Source: Argyresthia goedartella (taxonomy: Eukaryota > Arthropoda > Insecta > Lepidoptera > Argyresthiidae). From it: a DNA stretch of 64,000 nucleotides. Within the stretch, counting starts at the first letter, position 1. Each line of letters starts with the position of its first letter. Location: assembly GCA_949825045.1 (NCBI GenBank), contig OX463807.1, positions 39,328,749-39,392,748 of the forward strand. The letters are read 5' to 3'. Positions 23,281 through 33,705 of the stretch are shown here, piece by piece. A program made the position numbers and the translations under genes. The notes under the pieces are model-generated. The model ran no database searches and was not told the origin of the DNA. It saw only the letters and a program-made list of their open reading frames with translations.

Positions 23281-24186
23281 CATTTCATTTGAATGTTAGT
23301 GTAAGTTTTTACAAATTAATAATATCGTTGTATATGGTTCTAAGTTGGGTTTTTTATTTGAGCATCAGTTTTACCCTAAGAAATGCCCAGGAACTAAATG
23401 CCCGGTAGCCCTTGCAAAGATCCTTCAAAGGCAATCTAACTAATGAACCAGTTTCTCTTATAATTTTAAATTGAAGTAAATCTTATCGTCTTAATTAAAC
23501 GAAGTGATCTACTATGTTTTTGCTTTTCTTAATCACAATACCTTCTTGCTGAGCTCATGAATTACGATAAACTATGTAGTAGGTTAATTCTGCATCTTTG
23601 AGTTACGTGGAATCGCCGTGCCGGTAATACAACGGTATAAGTACATAAGGGAAAGTATCGTAAAAGTATTCATTTGATAGGATTATTATTAGGTAGGTAC
23701 TACCTAGGCCTCATTGGAGAGATCCTTGCAGTGTTGATGAGATCGATTGCTTGTTCTTACTACATAATTGGATAAACATTAGATGATTATAGTGCCAAGT
23801 ACACTCATAGTTGTTATTTTGTATCGATAGTAGAAGTGAACAGAGACAGACGATTCACGAGATCCTAGAGTTCATTTCAGTGTATCTCCGTGGCGGGGCG
23901 GTAGCGTCTCTGGGCACACATATTACACGCTACGTCTTTTACGACAAACCATCGACCTTAGTTTGGCAAAATTAAACACTTGAACTTTGCAATACAAATA
24001 AATCCATGGTACTATGGGGAAAAGTAGCCTAGCGCCTCTGGACGTGTCGATACAATACGCTTCGCAGGTTTTATCGCCCCCCTATAATCTGAATTCAGAG
24101 CCTGAAGTCGGGCGTAGGGTTCCCCCGTGTCAGAGTGAGGTGGTCGCTGACTGGTGAGATATACTCACACGAGTTCCACTCCCCCA
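23281..24186. other. No gene seen
   Basis: Unrecognised sequence. Confidence 0.4.
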
Positions 24187-24333
24187 AGCGCACCGATCAC
24201 TTACTATTGTTAGCTGAAGTAAATCAAGAAGGGTGTTGTTTGTCATCAACGCTTTTTGGACTTTTTGGAAGACGTCCAGGATGCCATGATAAGTAAGCTC
24301 GGTGGAATGGTTTGGTGTTAGTTCTTGATCCAT
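24187..24333 (-). CDS. Candidate small exon, function unknown
   Basis: An ATG at 24331-24333 opens a frame starting MDQELTPNHSTELTYH that runs about 45 codons to a good splice-donor sequence, ATAGTAAGTGA, near 24200. The frame then closes by 24130. It resembles a first coding exon, but I do not recognise the protein and see no second exon. It could equally be chance or part of an unrecognised element. Confidence 0.2.
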
Positions 24334-24389
24334 TTGGACAGTACACTGGTAATAAATACGCGTATTTAAATACTAGAGTCATGTATAGT

Positions 24390-24850
24390 CATTGTTTATT
24401 AATGTGTTGAACTAAGTCTAGGAGGAATTAACAAAATTGTTTATTAATGTGTTGAACCAAGTCTAGGAGGAACGAAACAAAATTGTTTATTAATGTGTTG
24501 AACTAAGTCTAGGAGGAACGGAAACAAAATTGTTTATTAATGTGTAGAACTAAGTCTAGGAGGAACGAAACAAAATTGTTTATTAATGTGTTGAACTAAG
24601 TCTAGGAGGAACGGAAACAAAATTGTTTATTAATGTGTTGAACTAAGTCTAGGAGGAACGAAACAAAATTGTTTGTTAATGTGTTGAACTAAGTCTAGGA
24701 GGAACGGAAACAAAATTGTTTATTAATGTGTTGAACTAAGTCTAGGAGGAACGGAAACAAAATTGTGTATTAATGTGTTGAACTAAGTCTAGGAGGAACG
24801 GAAACAAAATTGTTTATTAATGTGTTGATTTAAATCTGTGGGGAGCGGAA
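24390..24850. repeat. Minisatellite, about ten 46/47-bp units
   Basis: Unit ATTGTTTATTAATGTGTTGA followed by ACTAAGTCTAGGAGGAACGG and AAACAAA. Units two to seven alternate between 46 bp (AACGAAAC) and 47 bp (AACGGAAAC), and units eight and nine are 47. The first unit (AATTAACAAA) and last unit are diverged. Confidence 0.95.
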
Positions 24851-25084
24851 ACGAAATTATGTATTTATAAGTTATCACTCTTCGTTTGATAACCTTAGTC
24901 TTAGTAGCTATACGTCTATACTGCAATGTGTAAACGTTTCTGCAACAAAGTTTAATAAAACTATTGCGGGGGGCAGTGTAATTGGAAGACTTTTCCGCAT
25001 GTTCAATATAAAATGATCAACAATTTGTTAGTTATTATTATCAGCGAGTTTGTAATCTTTTCTTGGTAAATAAATTATTATTAT

Positions 25085-25346
25085 TATTACACGTCTCTGG
25101 GTCCCTTTTCCAGGATTCATACTTTGAACCAAGCCAATTTCCGGAATTCCGAAATAATTACAAACTCTTGTGGATGCATTCTCATAAAGGGACCATGCAA
25201 TATTTTGCGACGCGATTCCTCATCGGCCTCTAAGTTGTCTTTAGATTTTATAGACGACAAAATATGTAAACCGCGTTCTTTACACCTGAACCAAATATCA
25301 CAAGCAATATTATATAGGTAATTGTACTGCACCCCGCCATACCTAT

Positions 25347-25382
<36 letters not shown>

Positions 25383-25560
25383 TATTGCGGTTGTGTTGTC
25401 GAAACGTAGAAAAATCTCAACAATTGTAAGCCTGTCAGCGAAACATTTTAACCCTATCAAGGCAGCCGTCAGTTACAGGAAATTTCTATGCTTTATTAAT
25501 CCTCGATATTGTAAAACCGTTAGTACGCTCTCTCCCTAGCAGGATGTGCCCCAGGCTGTC
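25085..25560 (-). pseudogene. DIRS-type RNase H relic
   Basis: The minus strand reads GLKCFADRLTIVEIFLRFDN and TTAIAYI, then after a TA-repeat continues with a segment matching the intact copy at 34240-34340 (CDIWFRCKERGLHILSSIKS, KDNLEADEESRR). A weaker match (HPQEFVIISEFRKLAW) covers the start of the next domain. Frames shift several times. This is the RNase H part of a DIRS pol. Confidence 0.75.
25349..25380. repeat. (AT)16 microsatellite inside RNase H coding
   Basis: Thirty-two bases of pure AT repeat sit exactly where the RNase H sequence of the related element reads AYIN (codons GCATATATTAAC at about 34310), so a native short TA run seems to have expanded. Confidence 0.85.
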
Positions 25561-25734
25561 AGGGATGATTCAGAAAGAATTTCCAAAACATTTTACTTAT
25601 TTTTATTTATTTATTTTACATTATTCAGCAACCATTGCAAATCCGGCTTTAAGCCAGGACTCAAGTCATTGTTCAATCATAACCTTTACTCGAATGTAGA
25701 TTGTATCTTATGGGAGCAAAACAATATTTTTAGG

Positions 25735-25880
25735 GCGAGGGCGCTTTTTTGAATCCAGAACGAAGTGAGGGATTTTAGAGTAGAATCCCGAGCGTAACGA
25801 GAGATTCTTTAGTAGAATCCTGAACGTAGCGAGGGATTCAAAGTACGTCGCCCGAGCCAAAAATATATTTTGCGCCTGAG
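25735..25880. repeat. Short tandem repeat with facing ends
   Basis: Three ~38-bp units of the form GAATCC.GA.CG.A.GAGGGATT follow each other, framed by GGGCGAGGGCGC on the left and ACGTCGCCCGAGCC on the right, which are roughly inverse. Looks like a small mobile or structured repeat. Confidence 0.5.
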
Positions 25881-25959
25881 TGATACATTTCTCACCCTCT
25901 ATGAGAAAATAAAAGGTGCCTCATATTTTATCGTAATATTATTGTTTAATAAAAATTCC

Positions 25960-26590
25960 AAATTCCAAATTACAAATGTCTTTATTACTTTAGATATTTA
26001 CAAATACTTAGCAATCGTCATTTAAGTAATCTTGAACATTGTAATATCCCTTTTTCGACAAATTCGCTTTAACATGGTTTTTAGATTGCTCAAATGGCAA
26101 TTTCAATCTCCAGACGTATCTTGTTGTAGTAGAGAATGTATCAACCCTTGAAAGAATTGCTAACCTTCGCGAGTCTAAACCGGGGCGCAAGTAGTGTGTG
26201 ATTATTTCTTAGGTTAACATTACAGCTATCGCTAAGTTTGGGAAATTTTGTAAGGTTCTTGCGTACATACATTATATTTTCGAAAATAAATTGACTAGCT
26301 ACAGTTAGTATGTCAATTTCTTTAAAAAGCTCTCTTAAGGAGTCTGTGCGTTTTAAATTATAAATTGCTCGAATAGCTCTTTTCTGTAAAATAAAAATAG
26401 TTTGAATATCCGCTGCATTCCCCCACAACAAGATACCATAGGACATCACACTATGAAAGTAACTAAAATATACTAGCCTAGATGTAGACACATCCGTGTT
26501 ATGTCTGAACTGAAACATAGAGTAACAACTAAATTGAAATGAAATAGTATCTAATAATAAAACAACTAAAAATTTGAGACTTTTTCGCAA
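25960..26590 (-). pseudogene. LINE reverse transcriptase C-terminus and 3' UTR
   Basis: Open frame 26141-26590 reads VYFSYFHSVMSYGILLWGN and LQKRAIRAIYNLKRTDSLRE, the conserved end of a jockey/CR1-like second ORF. After one frameshift near 26150 it closes with KKGYYNVQDYLNDDC before 26008. The 3' UTR ends with a short TTTGGAATTTGGAA-type repeat at about 25960. The 5' truncated copy shares its tail with 8862-9165. Confidence 0.8.
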
Positions 26591-26639
26591 TTATAAAAAA
26601 ATATTGTTATAGTTTTATTGGGAATAGAGATTGTTTTAG

Positions 26640-27095
26640 ATTTTATCTACACACTTATCATAAACCCTCTTTACTGCGTACAAAAACCGCACGTTACGAT
26701 CAGCATAATGTTAAACTACTTGGTAAAAACTAATTTCTTATCAGAAAAATTACACATTATGACCATAATGTGTAATTTTTCTACATATTATGACATTCAA
26801 ATTTCGAACGCCGACGCCCGGCTGCATGCCGCCCCTAGTTTGTCTGTGAAGTTGGTACTTACATTAAAATTTCGAACGCCGATGCCCGCGTGCGTGAAAG
26901 CTAAATAACTGCAGAGCCACAGTGCTGGTCAAACATGCGGTTCCTGAACACATCAAAAAGAGCTTATGATATGTGTGTACATAAACTAGTATATGTACTG
27001 TACATAATTAGGCCTTCGGCTCGTTTCATAAACCCACTCTCGAGTATTGATGCCCTCCATTATGTAGCAGTCACTTAAACTAATATCATATTCTG
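26640..27095. repeat. Dispersed repeat family A, copy 3 (inverse orientation)
   Basis: Reverse complement matches 7035-7510 from end to end, including both GGCGTTCGAAATTT phrases and the GTTCCTGAACACATC segment. Outer end AGTGACTGCTACATAATGGAGG at about 27050-27080. Confidence 0.8.
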
Positions 27096-27124
27096 CGTGT
27101 TTGAAATAATGTCCGAATCTGGCT

Positions 27125-27378
27125 CATTTTGAGGAAAATGTGACGGTGAATCTCGTTGTTGTTTAGTTTTGGCTGAGTACTGGAAGTAGGCCAAAAACAC
27201 AGATTCTGAATAATTCTTGGCGCCTCTTGCATTTCTCCATTCAATAAAATTACCATAGGAAATATATAAATATATTTCTCCCGAGATTTTGCAGGTAATA
27301 GATTACTCATCACACTTCTTGCGTCAGTTCTAGTACTCTCAGGAGTTAATTCTATTTCGCTGTCACTTGAAGAACTCA
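27125..27378 (-). pseudogene. Crypton-like tyrosine recombinase, N-terminal fragment
   Basis: ATG at 27376-27378 opens a frame starting with an acidic, serine-rich stretch and then SNLLPAKSREKY. After a one-base shift near 27270 another frame continues FIEWRNARGAKNYSESVFLA and YFQYSAKTKQQR. The sequence KS.EKY...F.EW...G..NYSE...LAYF is the N-terminal core-binding region of a family of insect proteins ending in a phage-integrase-like catalytic domain, related to Crypton DNA transposons. The catalytic half is missing because family A (copy 3) follows at 27095. Confidence 0.55.
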
Positions 27379-27829
27379 TTTTAAAAACAAAACCATGAAT
27401 TTCTATCAATCTGTGAAAATTGACGAAAACGCGAGCTGTAGTTCGCGCGTTTTTATTTATTTTTATTTTTTATTCAGCCGGCAACGCGACGGCCGTCGCG
27501 TCGTACCAGCCAGTCTTTATTCAAACAATAAGTGCCATAGATTTCTTTCGCGCTGAACACTAAGATGTTCCAAATTCAAAAAGTGCGCGGCAAAGATAAT
27601 TGCGGCGCACTTATAAAGAGGATTAAAAACTCATTGCTGCCCGTTAAAAGTTTCTAATAGAAAACACCACCTTTGGGTGCACTTAAAGGCGAACCAAGTC
27701 GTCCTTTTCCAATAGATGTGGGATGAAATAGTGCTTTAAACTGTTCGCATTCTAATTGCTTGGTGGACTTACACCCAACCATACCACGGAATACTTAATA
27801 GTAACATTCGATGGCAAGTTCGCGAATAT
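27379..27829. other. No gene; small hairpin
   Basis: GC hairpin AACGCGAGC / GTTCGCGCGTT at about 27430-27455, perhaps the 5' region of the Crypton-like fragment. Otherwise unrecognised. Confidence 0.35.
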
Positions 27830-28395
27830 TAATGACGTCTTCATAAAAAACTGTAATTTGAGGCACATCTCCATGGAATCTTATTCGAAAAAACGTACGC
27901 ACATGTCTCAGAGCCAATTTGATTTTCTTTCATCATTGGTAACCAAACCTAGGCCTTCTAGCAAACTTATTGTTTCCGTAATACATACCCGATAATCCCC
28001 TTATGAGCTTTCCATGTAAAGAATGTCATCGAGGTAATTAAAACTAAGGTGAGCGCGTTTAATGAAGATGTATGAAGTTAATGCAAGGCCAAAAGGTAAA
28101 TAAACATTGCCACCGCCCCAGTCGCCACAGCAGCAGGGAGCAGGGCTGTGAGCGCCGTGCACTTTTCACTAAATAAGATTTTAAGGCCATAGCAATAAGA
28201 ACTACGAGAAGTGAAAATCTTTCAATCCTTGGAATGATCTAGGTTGCGACATAATGAAATTCAGTACATCTTTATGTCACCGCTAAATCCTCGAGCTATA
28301 ATAACTTGCTTTAAGGATAAGGAGTCTGTGGTTTAAGGTTAAGTAACGCTAAGTTAAGAACCCTTTAGTTCCGTCAATTTTAGGCATGAGAATCA
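27830..28395 (-). pseudogene. DIRS reverse transcriptase relic, catalytic part
   Basis: Near 28055-28125 the minus strand reads YLPFGLALTSYIFIK and NYLDDILYMESS, matching LPFGLCTAPYLFTK and QYLDDIL of the intact copy at about 35000-35075. LLEGLGLVTNDE follows near 27940. Upstream, at about 28350-28390, KIDGTKGFLT corresponds to KPNGDSRFILN. Many stops and shifts. Confidence 0.6.
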
Positions 28396-29444
28396 GGGGC
28401 GGATCCAGGATTTCATTTTGAGGGCGTCATAGTGTATTATGCATAGACTGATACGTATAATTGTTCACTGTATTTTCTTAAAACCTATAACTACCCAATC
28501 TTAATACGACAGGATTCGCATGAAACGCCAACTCCGTCAGCAAACGCTATACCGTGGTTCGAGTTATAGGTACCTACTTTTACAAAACAGCGTTTGATGG
28601 CAATGTGATGTAATTTAAAGTGGTTTTTCTTATGCTACTAGTTGCACTGCCTTCTGAAAAATAGTTTATATAAATTGAGAACTATTATGTCAATACAATA
28701 GAATGCGCTACACACGTAGTTACTGCATTTTCAATTATTGTCATTGTTCAAATATGGCAATCTTTATCTCCAAATATCTCGGAAATGTGATACTTTATAT
28801 AAACCATTACCCCATATATACCATTTTCATTAGGCGCGAAGGTTCATAATTCCTTATTGCATAATTATTTATTGCACACAAATATTTTACAAGTTACATT
28901 CATCGAAAATGTATGTACAAAGGCGACTTATCTCTAAAAAGAGATTTTTTCCAGGAAACCAAGACATTAAAGGAATTATTATTATAAATGGAACGTAGGC
29001 AGAGCACAATAACTAGTACAAATAAAATGCCAAGGAATAACTTAAAAATTTATAAAATAAAGACAGTAACTACTAAATAAGTACCGAATTATACTCCATA
29101 CACTTTACATATAAATACATACAATAACTTTTACAAAACAGAGAGGTAGTGCTTTTTAACACGTTTCTTAAAAGAGAAAAGAGTGGGACTTTCTCTTATA
29201 GTGCAAGGAAGTGAGTTCCAAAGTCGGACCAACCGTAACCTGAAAGAATGTTTATAAGAAAGTTTAAAAATAATAAAAAAATCAGGGGATATGCCAGCTG
29301 CCTGAGTCAAATGTACGAACCCCTTTGATAGGTTTTTAGCTTTTAGAAATCCACCTGTCGTAAGGAATATATTTCTGTTTCCTGATTTTCCAACCTATGA
29401 GTAGTACCTATGTTGTGTAAAAATGCACCTGAATTGTATCGAAA
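28396..29444 (-). mobile_element. Insertion containing a LINE 3' fragment
   Basis: At 29165-29270 the minus strand reads KHSFRLRLVRLWNSLPCTIR and ESPTLFSFKKR, the end of a LINE second ORF, near-identical in pattern to the LINE at 38694-40205 (HSFRLRAILLWNTLPCAIRD). The 3' UTR extends to about 28850. The rest (28396-28850, including GGGGCGGATCCAGGATTTC) is unrecognised. The block separates two parts of a DIRS reverse transcriptase. Confidence 0.6.
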
Positions 29445-29800
29445 AGTGTGTCTGCCAATGAGAGAAATATTGGAGCTTTGAATTGGCCCGGTTTATCCGT
29501 GCATTGTTTTACAGCACCCGATTCAATTAGACCTGTAATACCTAGATCCTTCTATGTCGAACAGTCATTGTGGATAGAGAAATAAATGTTTGGTTTCCTT
29601 ATCTGCGTTACCGGCCTGCAGAAGGTATAATAAAGCCGGGAAGACATTGCAATACGGAAGGGTCCGTTGATTTTGACTCCCAGTTATGTAAAAGATAACG
29701 TAATATTCCGTCGAGCGGAATTACTTTTATTGTGTCCTGCCTGCGTAACGTGGCCGGTGGCCGGTGGCGGCGGGGCGTGGCGGCAATGGCTGGGCAGCCA
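29445..29800 (-). pseudogene. DIRS reverse transcriptase relic, N-terminal part
   Basis: The minus strand reads LRYLLHNWESKSTDPSVLQC and LPGFIIP, matching IKFFLNNWKKLTSDPTILSW and VSGYKIP of the copy at 34946-35611. Further on, GLIESGAVKQCTDKPGQFKA matches its LLSIKAIETCKPVDNQF. With 27830-28395 this makes one RT split by an insertion. Confidence 0.65.
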
Positions 29801-31290
29801 ACGCTTGTTCGGCAAGGCATTTAAAATAGTACGCTGTTTATGTTACCGGTGTAGGTAACTCAATCCACAAAATCATGTGAAATCCAACTGCTGTCCAAAG
29901 GTAGTCCTCATCATATAGGTAAAATTTTACTGCTTAATTCTAGACACCTTCGCTACACAATTACTATCGTTAGGAAAGACACAAAATATTCAAATCCCGG
30001 AGAACGTAGGGTTTGCCAATCTCCACTTTCAATCCTCAAATTGATTGCCTTCCGAAAGGTCCCTTTCTGCAAATTACAACGTTAGGTAGGGTCAATTTGG
30101 GGTCATTGCATAAAAAATACGCAAGCATTAATCGGTACATTGCAATTTCTTCCATTCGAATTAGACACACTGTTAGATGATCGGGGCAGTCTTTTCCCGA
30201 ATAAGCCACCCTGATTGACTCGATGAATATGCAATGCGAATGGTAGGTGTCACCTCTTGACGCCAACTACTGAACTCCAACCGGATGAACAACCGCGCGC
30301 CACTCCATCCGCCTCAACGCCCCGCGTGAGAACTGTAACAGGAATGTCCTGTGCCCGCCGCTGGACACATTTCTACTTGGAAAACTGATTGCTGCACCCT
30401 GCGGCCGTCCCCTTCCAAGGGGTCCCGTGGAGAGTTGATGAGGGACTGACGAGAGGTGCGAGAATGTTGAAATTGAAACGTTTACTTTATTTATATGACT
30501 AAACTTTAATTACTGAAACACTATATATACATTGACAAATACTGAACCTTAGTTCACTATGAGTTAACTATTTACCTTATATTAGGATAAAAATACCGCG
30601 ATGGTTATGAGCAAGAAAACTGAACATTATGAATACATGAGATTGACTGACCGTCTGCCTGTGGCGACGTCCTAGGAAGGTGGCTTGATTGAATGAATGA
30701 CTGATTTAGACTTTTATACATGAAGCAACGTTTTCAGAGACAGATAGCATAATTATGACAATTGAGCAGTCGCTGCATTGTATCGACGTTCAAAAAAGAA
30801 ATACTATGTTAATTTGGAGTAACACACACAGTAATGCAGATTTTGGGAGCTTGAGGATGTTCACACATATAATAAATGCACTGCGTCCGAGAATGCACGC
30901 GAAATATTTTTCTCAATCATGCAATGAAATGTCGTCACTACGCGCATTTCAACAGACTTGGAAGTATCACGTTTTGGGCCGCACAACTCGAGAGAATTAT
31001 AAAGGAATTTCACACAAAAATGCAGGCCTAGGCCGGGAAGTATTTTTTTAATTTTCTGCTCAAAACAAAAGACATCAACGGGCGCACAAAAGAGACGATT
31101 ATTAGTATTTTGAAACTTGAATTTGTTTTTTGAGTGATGTATTTATTTATTTCATCGCATATATTTGAGAAAATATGCCTGTGTCCGTGAAAATCGCTTA
31201 ACGGCTTCTTATCATCATCCTACTCAGCCGGCAAGCCCTTCTTTCCCGGCGTCTGCAGTAATGTACTCGTACTGTTAAAACCACTACTTT
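29801..31290. other. No gene recognised
   Basis: Contains a GC-rich stretch at 30290-30430 with a short palindrome (CCCCTTCCAAGGGG). No coding or repeat family could be supported. Confidence 0.4.
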
Positions 31291-31294
31291 AAAG

Positions 31295-31842
31295 GTCGTT
31301 TTTCCGTGCGCATTCCATTAAAAGAATCAGCTTATGTTTTAGGCGATACATTTACATTAGCCGAGAATAGGTTTCGGCTAGTATTTAATCGAACATCAAA
31401 AATACAGGTTTGGACAGCAAAAAAGGATCAACAAAAACACTTTTTATGTTTTAAATATTCTATGTGTACTTAAGTTTATGTTTTAAGTATTTCTTGTTAT
31501 TCTTACATGTTCAACCTAACACAAACCTAAGCTACCGTAGCATTTTGCTCTGATATTTGCTGTGCAAATCATTATTATTGATGTACAGTTTAATATTTCC
31601 CATATAGGTGACTAGCTCTTGAACGAAGGTTAAACCAAAGCGTCCCGGGCAATAAACAAATGTGCAGCAATTTTATGAATGAATATTTAAATCTAGGTCG
31701 CATGAGTCGTATTTCTGATAATACTAAGCCGTGTAATTTTTTAACTCATCATATCGTATTTAGAGAGCATAGCTCAACTACCAAACTCCCAGTGGAATTT
31801 GATACAAGCGCGAAATCCTCGGCGGGAATATCCACAAACGAC
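31295..31842 (+). pseudogene. BEL/Pao pol fragment, start of RT domain (first piece)
   Basis: At 31300-31385 the plus strand reads GRFSVRIPLKESAYVLGDTF, and from about 31612 ALERRLNQ, then EYLNLGRMSRISDNTKPC, HHIVFREHSSTTKLPVEFD and TSAKSSAGIS. These are the segments leading into the reverse transcriptase of BEL/Pao pol. About 215 bp of foreign sequence interrupts them (31386-31605). Reading stops at 31842 where an RTE-like LINE tail begins; the domain resumes at about 37860. Confidence 0.75.
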
Positions 31843-32204
31843 ACCATCATCATCAATCAGCCCATATTTACCTACTGCTGGGTGCAGGCCTCTTCTTTAC
31901 CACGCCATCCACTAAGGTCCTGAGCCTCCCGTATCCACTGCCTACCCGCTATGGCGATGATGTCATCCGTCCATCTGGCTGGTGGTATGCCCTGATGACT
32001 GGTCGTCATGCGGTCTGGATAGCAACTTTGTAACAGTTTTATTCCACCTTCCGTCATCTCTCCATGCCAAGTGTCCTGCCCACCCCCACCCACTTCAGTC
32101 TCATGATTCGCTTGCTAATCTTATTTCTGTACTGCGAATACGATCCCGAATTCTAAGGGCTAGCATGGAATGCTCCGTGGCCCTCTGTGCGACCTTAATT
32201 TAGT
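31843..32204 (-). pseudogene. RTE-like LINE, 3' piece
   Basis: The minus strand reads KVAQRATEHSMLALRIRDRI just inside 32204, then WAGHLAWRDDGRW and PPARWTDDI, the end of an RTE/BovB-like second ORF. It closes with a short TGATGATGATGG tail near 31842-31855, typical for this LINE class. Several frameshifts. Its 5' continuation is at 37195. Confidence 0.75.
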
Positions 32205-32400
32205 GCATAATTGAATAATCAAACGAACTTACCTGTAAGTGATGTTCGATTGATATTATGCTCGTTGTTGTATCGTCCGAAGATGATGAGAAAACTCGTG
32301 TAGTATCGTCTCGATGCTAGCTTCCGTGCCACATAAGTTTATAAAAAACAAAAATTATTAGATCGCATCCTAACATATCAAATCGGAACGCGTCATTTAG
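32205..32400. repeat. DIRS inverted terminal repeat, 3' side
   Basis: From about 32258 (ATGCTCGTTGTTGTATCGTCC through GCTAGCTTCCGTGCCACATAAG to AAATCGGAACGCGTCAT) the sequence is the inverse of 37055-37194. The outermost 50 bp (32205-32257, ATAATTGAATAATCAAACG) are unique to this end and are matched by the internal complementary region. Confidence 0.9.
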
Positions 32401-32482
32401 TTTGAAGTTCGTCTTAGTCTAGGCTGATTCTAAACTCCTAAACGGGGTCGACTAAGGTCTTAGATCAATGGGAGGGGTGGGA

Positions 32483-32630
32483 CTCATCATCTTCGGACGA
32501 TACAACAACGAGCATAATATCAATCGAACATCACTTACAGGTAAGTTCGTTTGATTACTCAATTATGCTCGTTGTTGTATCGTCCTCTATGATGAGAAAA
32601 CTCGTGTAGATGTTTAAAGTCTAGTTGTAG
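32483..32630. repeat. DIRS internal complementary region
   Basis: The first half (to about 32565) is the reverse complement of the outer end at 32205-32290, for example CGAACATCACTTACAGGTAA against TTACCTGTAAGTGATGTTCG. The second half (ATTATGCTCGTTGTTGTATC, TCTATGATGAGAAAACTCG) is the reverse complement of the opposite outer end near 37145-37194. Joining both ends in one block is the hallmark of DIRS elements and serves as template to complete the circular product. Confidence 0.9.
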
Positions 32631-32767
32631 AATCAGAATATTTTGTTTATTGTACTATAGTAGGTAGTGTCAAAAAATATTACACACGTTTAGTTAAACA
32701 AACTGTTTAGAAACTAAACTAATTCAAAATGTCAACTATAATTATGACAAGTTTGCTATCAAAATAA

Positions 32768-33679
32768 TCATTCTTGATTAATATTAATAATTGCTTCAGC
32801 AAATGACACACTGTCATTGCTTACTGGTCGGTTGTAGAACCTATCAAAACTAGTAGAGCTACCAGTCCAACCAGCCGTTCGACGTATCTCGTCGATGGAG
32901 ACTCCTCGCATGCGGGCCGCCGAGGTGGACGCATGTCGGATGCTATGTGCGGAGAATACGCTGGTGTCTATTCCGCTTTCTTCGAGCATTATCTTTATCC
33001 AACGGCTGATTGTATTGGTAGATACTTCATTATGAGGTTTCTTATAAGACAGAAACAACTTTTTTCGGTTGTTTCGTATCAATTTAGTAATACTAATGTA
33101 ATTAATTAGGCTTCTAGCTGGACAGATATTTGGCCGTTCTTTGAAATATGGTAAGACTATAAATGGTTGATTTCTATTTGGACCAGAGGTCTTAATTATA
33201 TCACTTATTTTAATATGAATTCTATCTATGGCAACAATGATATTATCTTTCTGAATAGATGCTATGGTTTGGGCTCTATGACCTGTAGTTAGGGCTAGTA
33301 GAGTGACAGTCTTTCTAGCATTTTGTTCTAAGCTATTGAGATCTAAATAATTGTGTTCAATATGGTTCAAAACCGTTGACACATCCCAGGTGTAATTATA
33401 CTTAGGTTTATTTGGTCTTAATCTGAAAAAACCTTTAAACAGTCTTTTGATTCTTGCATCGGTACCAATGTGAGTACCTATCACTAATGCCAGGGCCGAT
33501 CTTAAGGAATTAAGGCTACCATATGACAATCCTTCGTGAAATTTTCTAGTCATGTATGTGATAACTTCAGCTATACTAGGACTATTAGGTACAAATCCAT
33601 GGATCTTACAATATTGGAACCAACCTGTGATACTAGGCATATATTGTTTAAGTGTGTTGCTACTTATTGAAGCCAACAT
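32768..33679 (-). CDS. DIRS tyrosine recombinase
   Basis: Intact frame of 303 codons from the ATG at 33677-33679; the same frame is open upstream to about 33790 and overlaps the end of pol, so the true start may lie there. It has a phage-integrase-like core-binding part (residues 1-90) and a catalytic domain with R135 (TTGHRAQ), H245 and R248 (SAHSIRHAS), W271 (AGW) and nucleophile Y282 (FDRFYNR). The full R-H-R-W-Y set is present. It would integrate the circular cDNA. It is the only gene of this element without a break. Confidence 0.93.
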   Translation of the reverse strand: MLASISSNTLKQYMPSITGWFQYCKIHGFVPNSPSIAEVITYMTRKFHEGLSYGSLNSLRSALALVIGTHIGTDARIKRLFKGFFRLRPNKPKYNYTWDVSTVLNHIEHNYLDLNSLEQNARKTVTLLALTTGHRAQTIASIQKDNIIVAIDRIHIKISDIIKTSGPNRNQPFIVLPYFKERPNICPARSLINYISITKLIRNNRKKLFLSYKKPHNEVSTNTISRWIKIMLEESGIDTSVFSAHSIRHASTSAARMRGVSIDEIRRTAGWTGSSTSFDRFYNRPVSNDSVSFAEAIININQE

Positions 33680-33705
33680 TATATCTACGGTGTCGTCACT
33701 GATTC

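Noticed and set aside
24390..24850. CRISPR array
   Set aside because: Units are directly adjacent with no unique spacers, and the DNA is eukaryotic.
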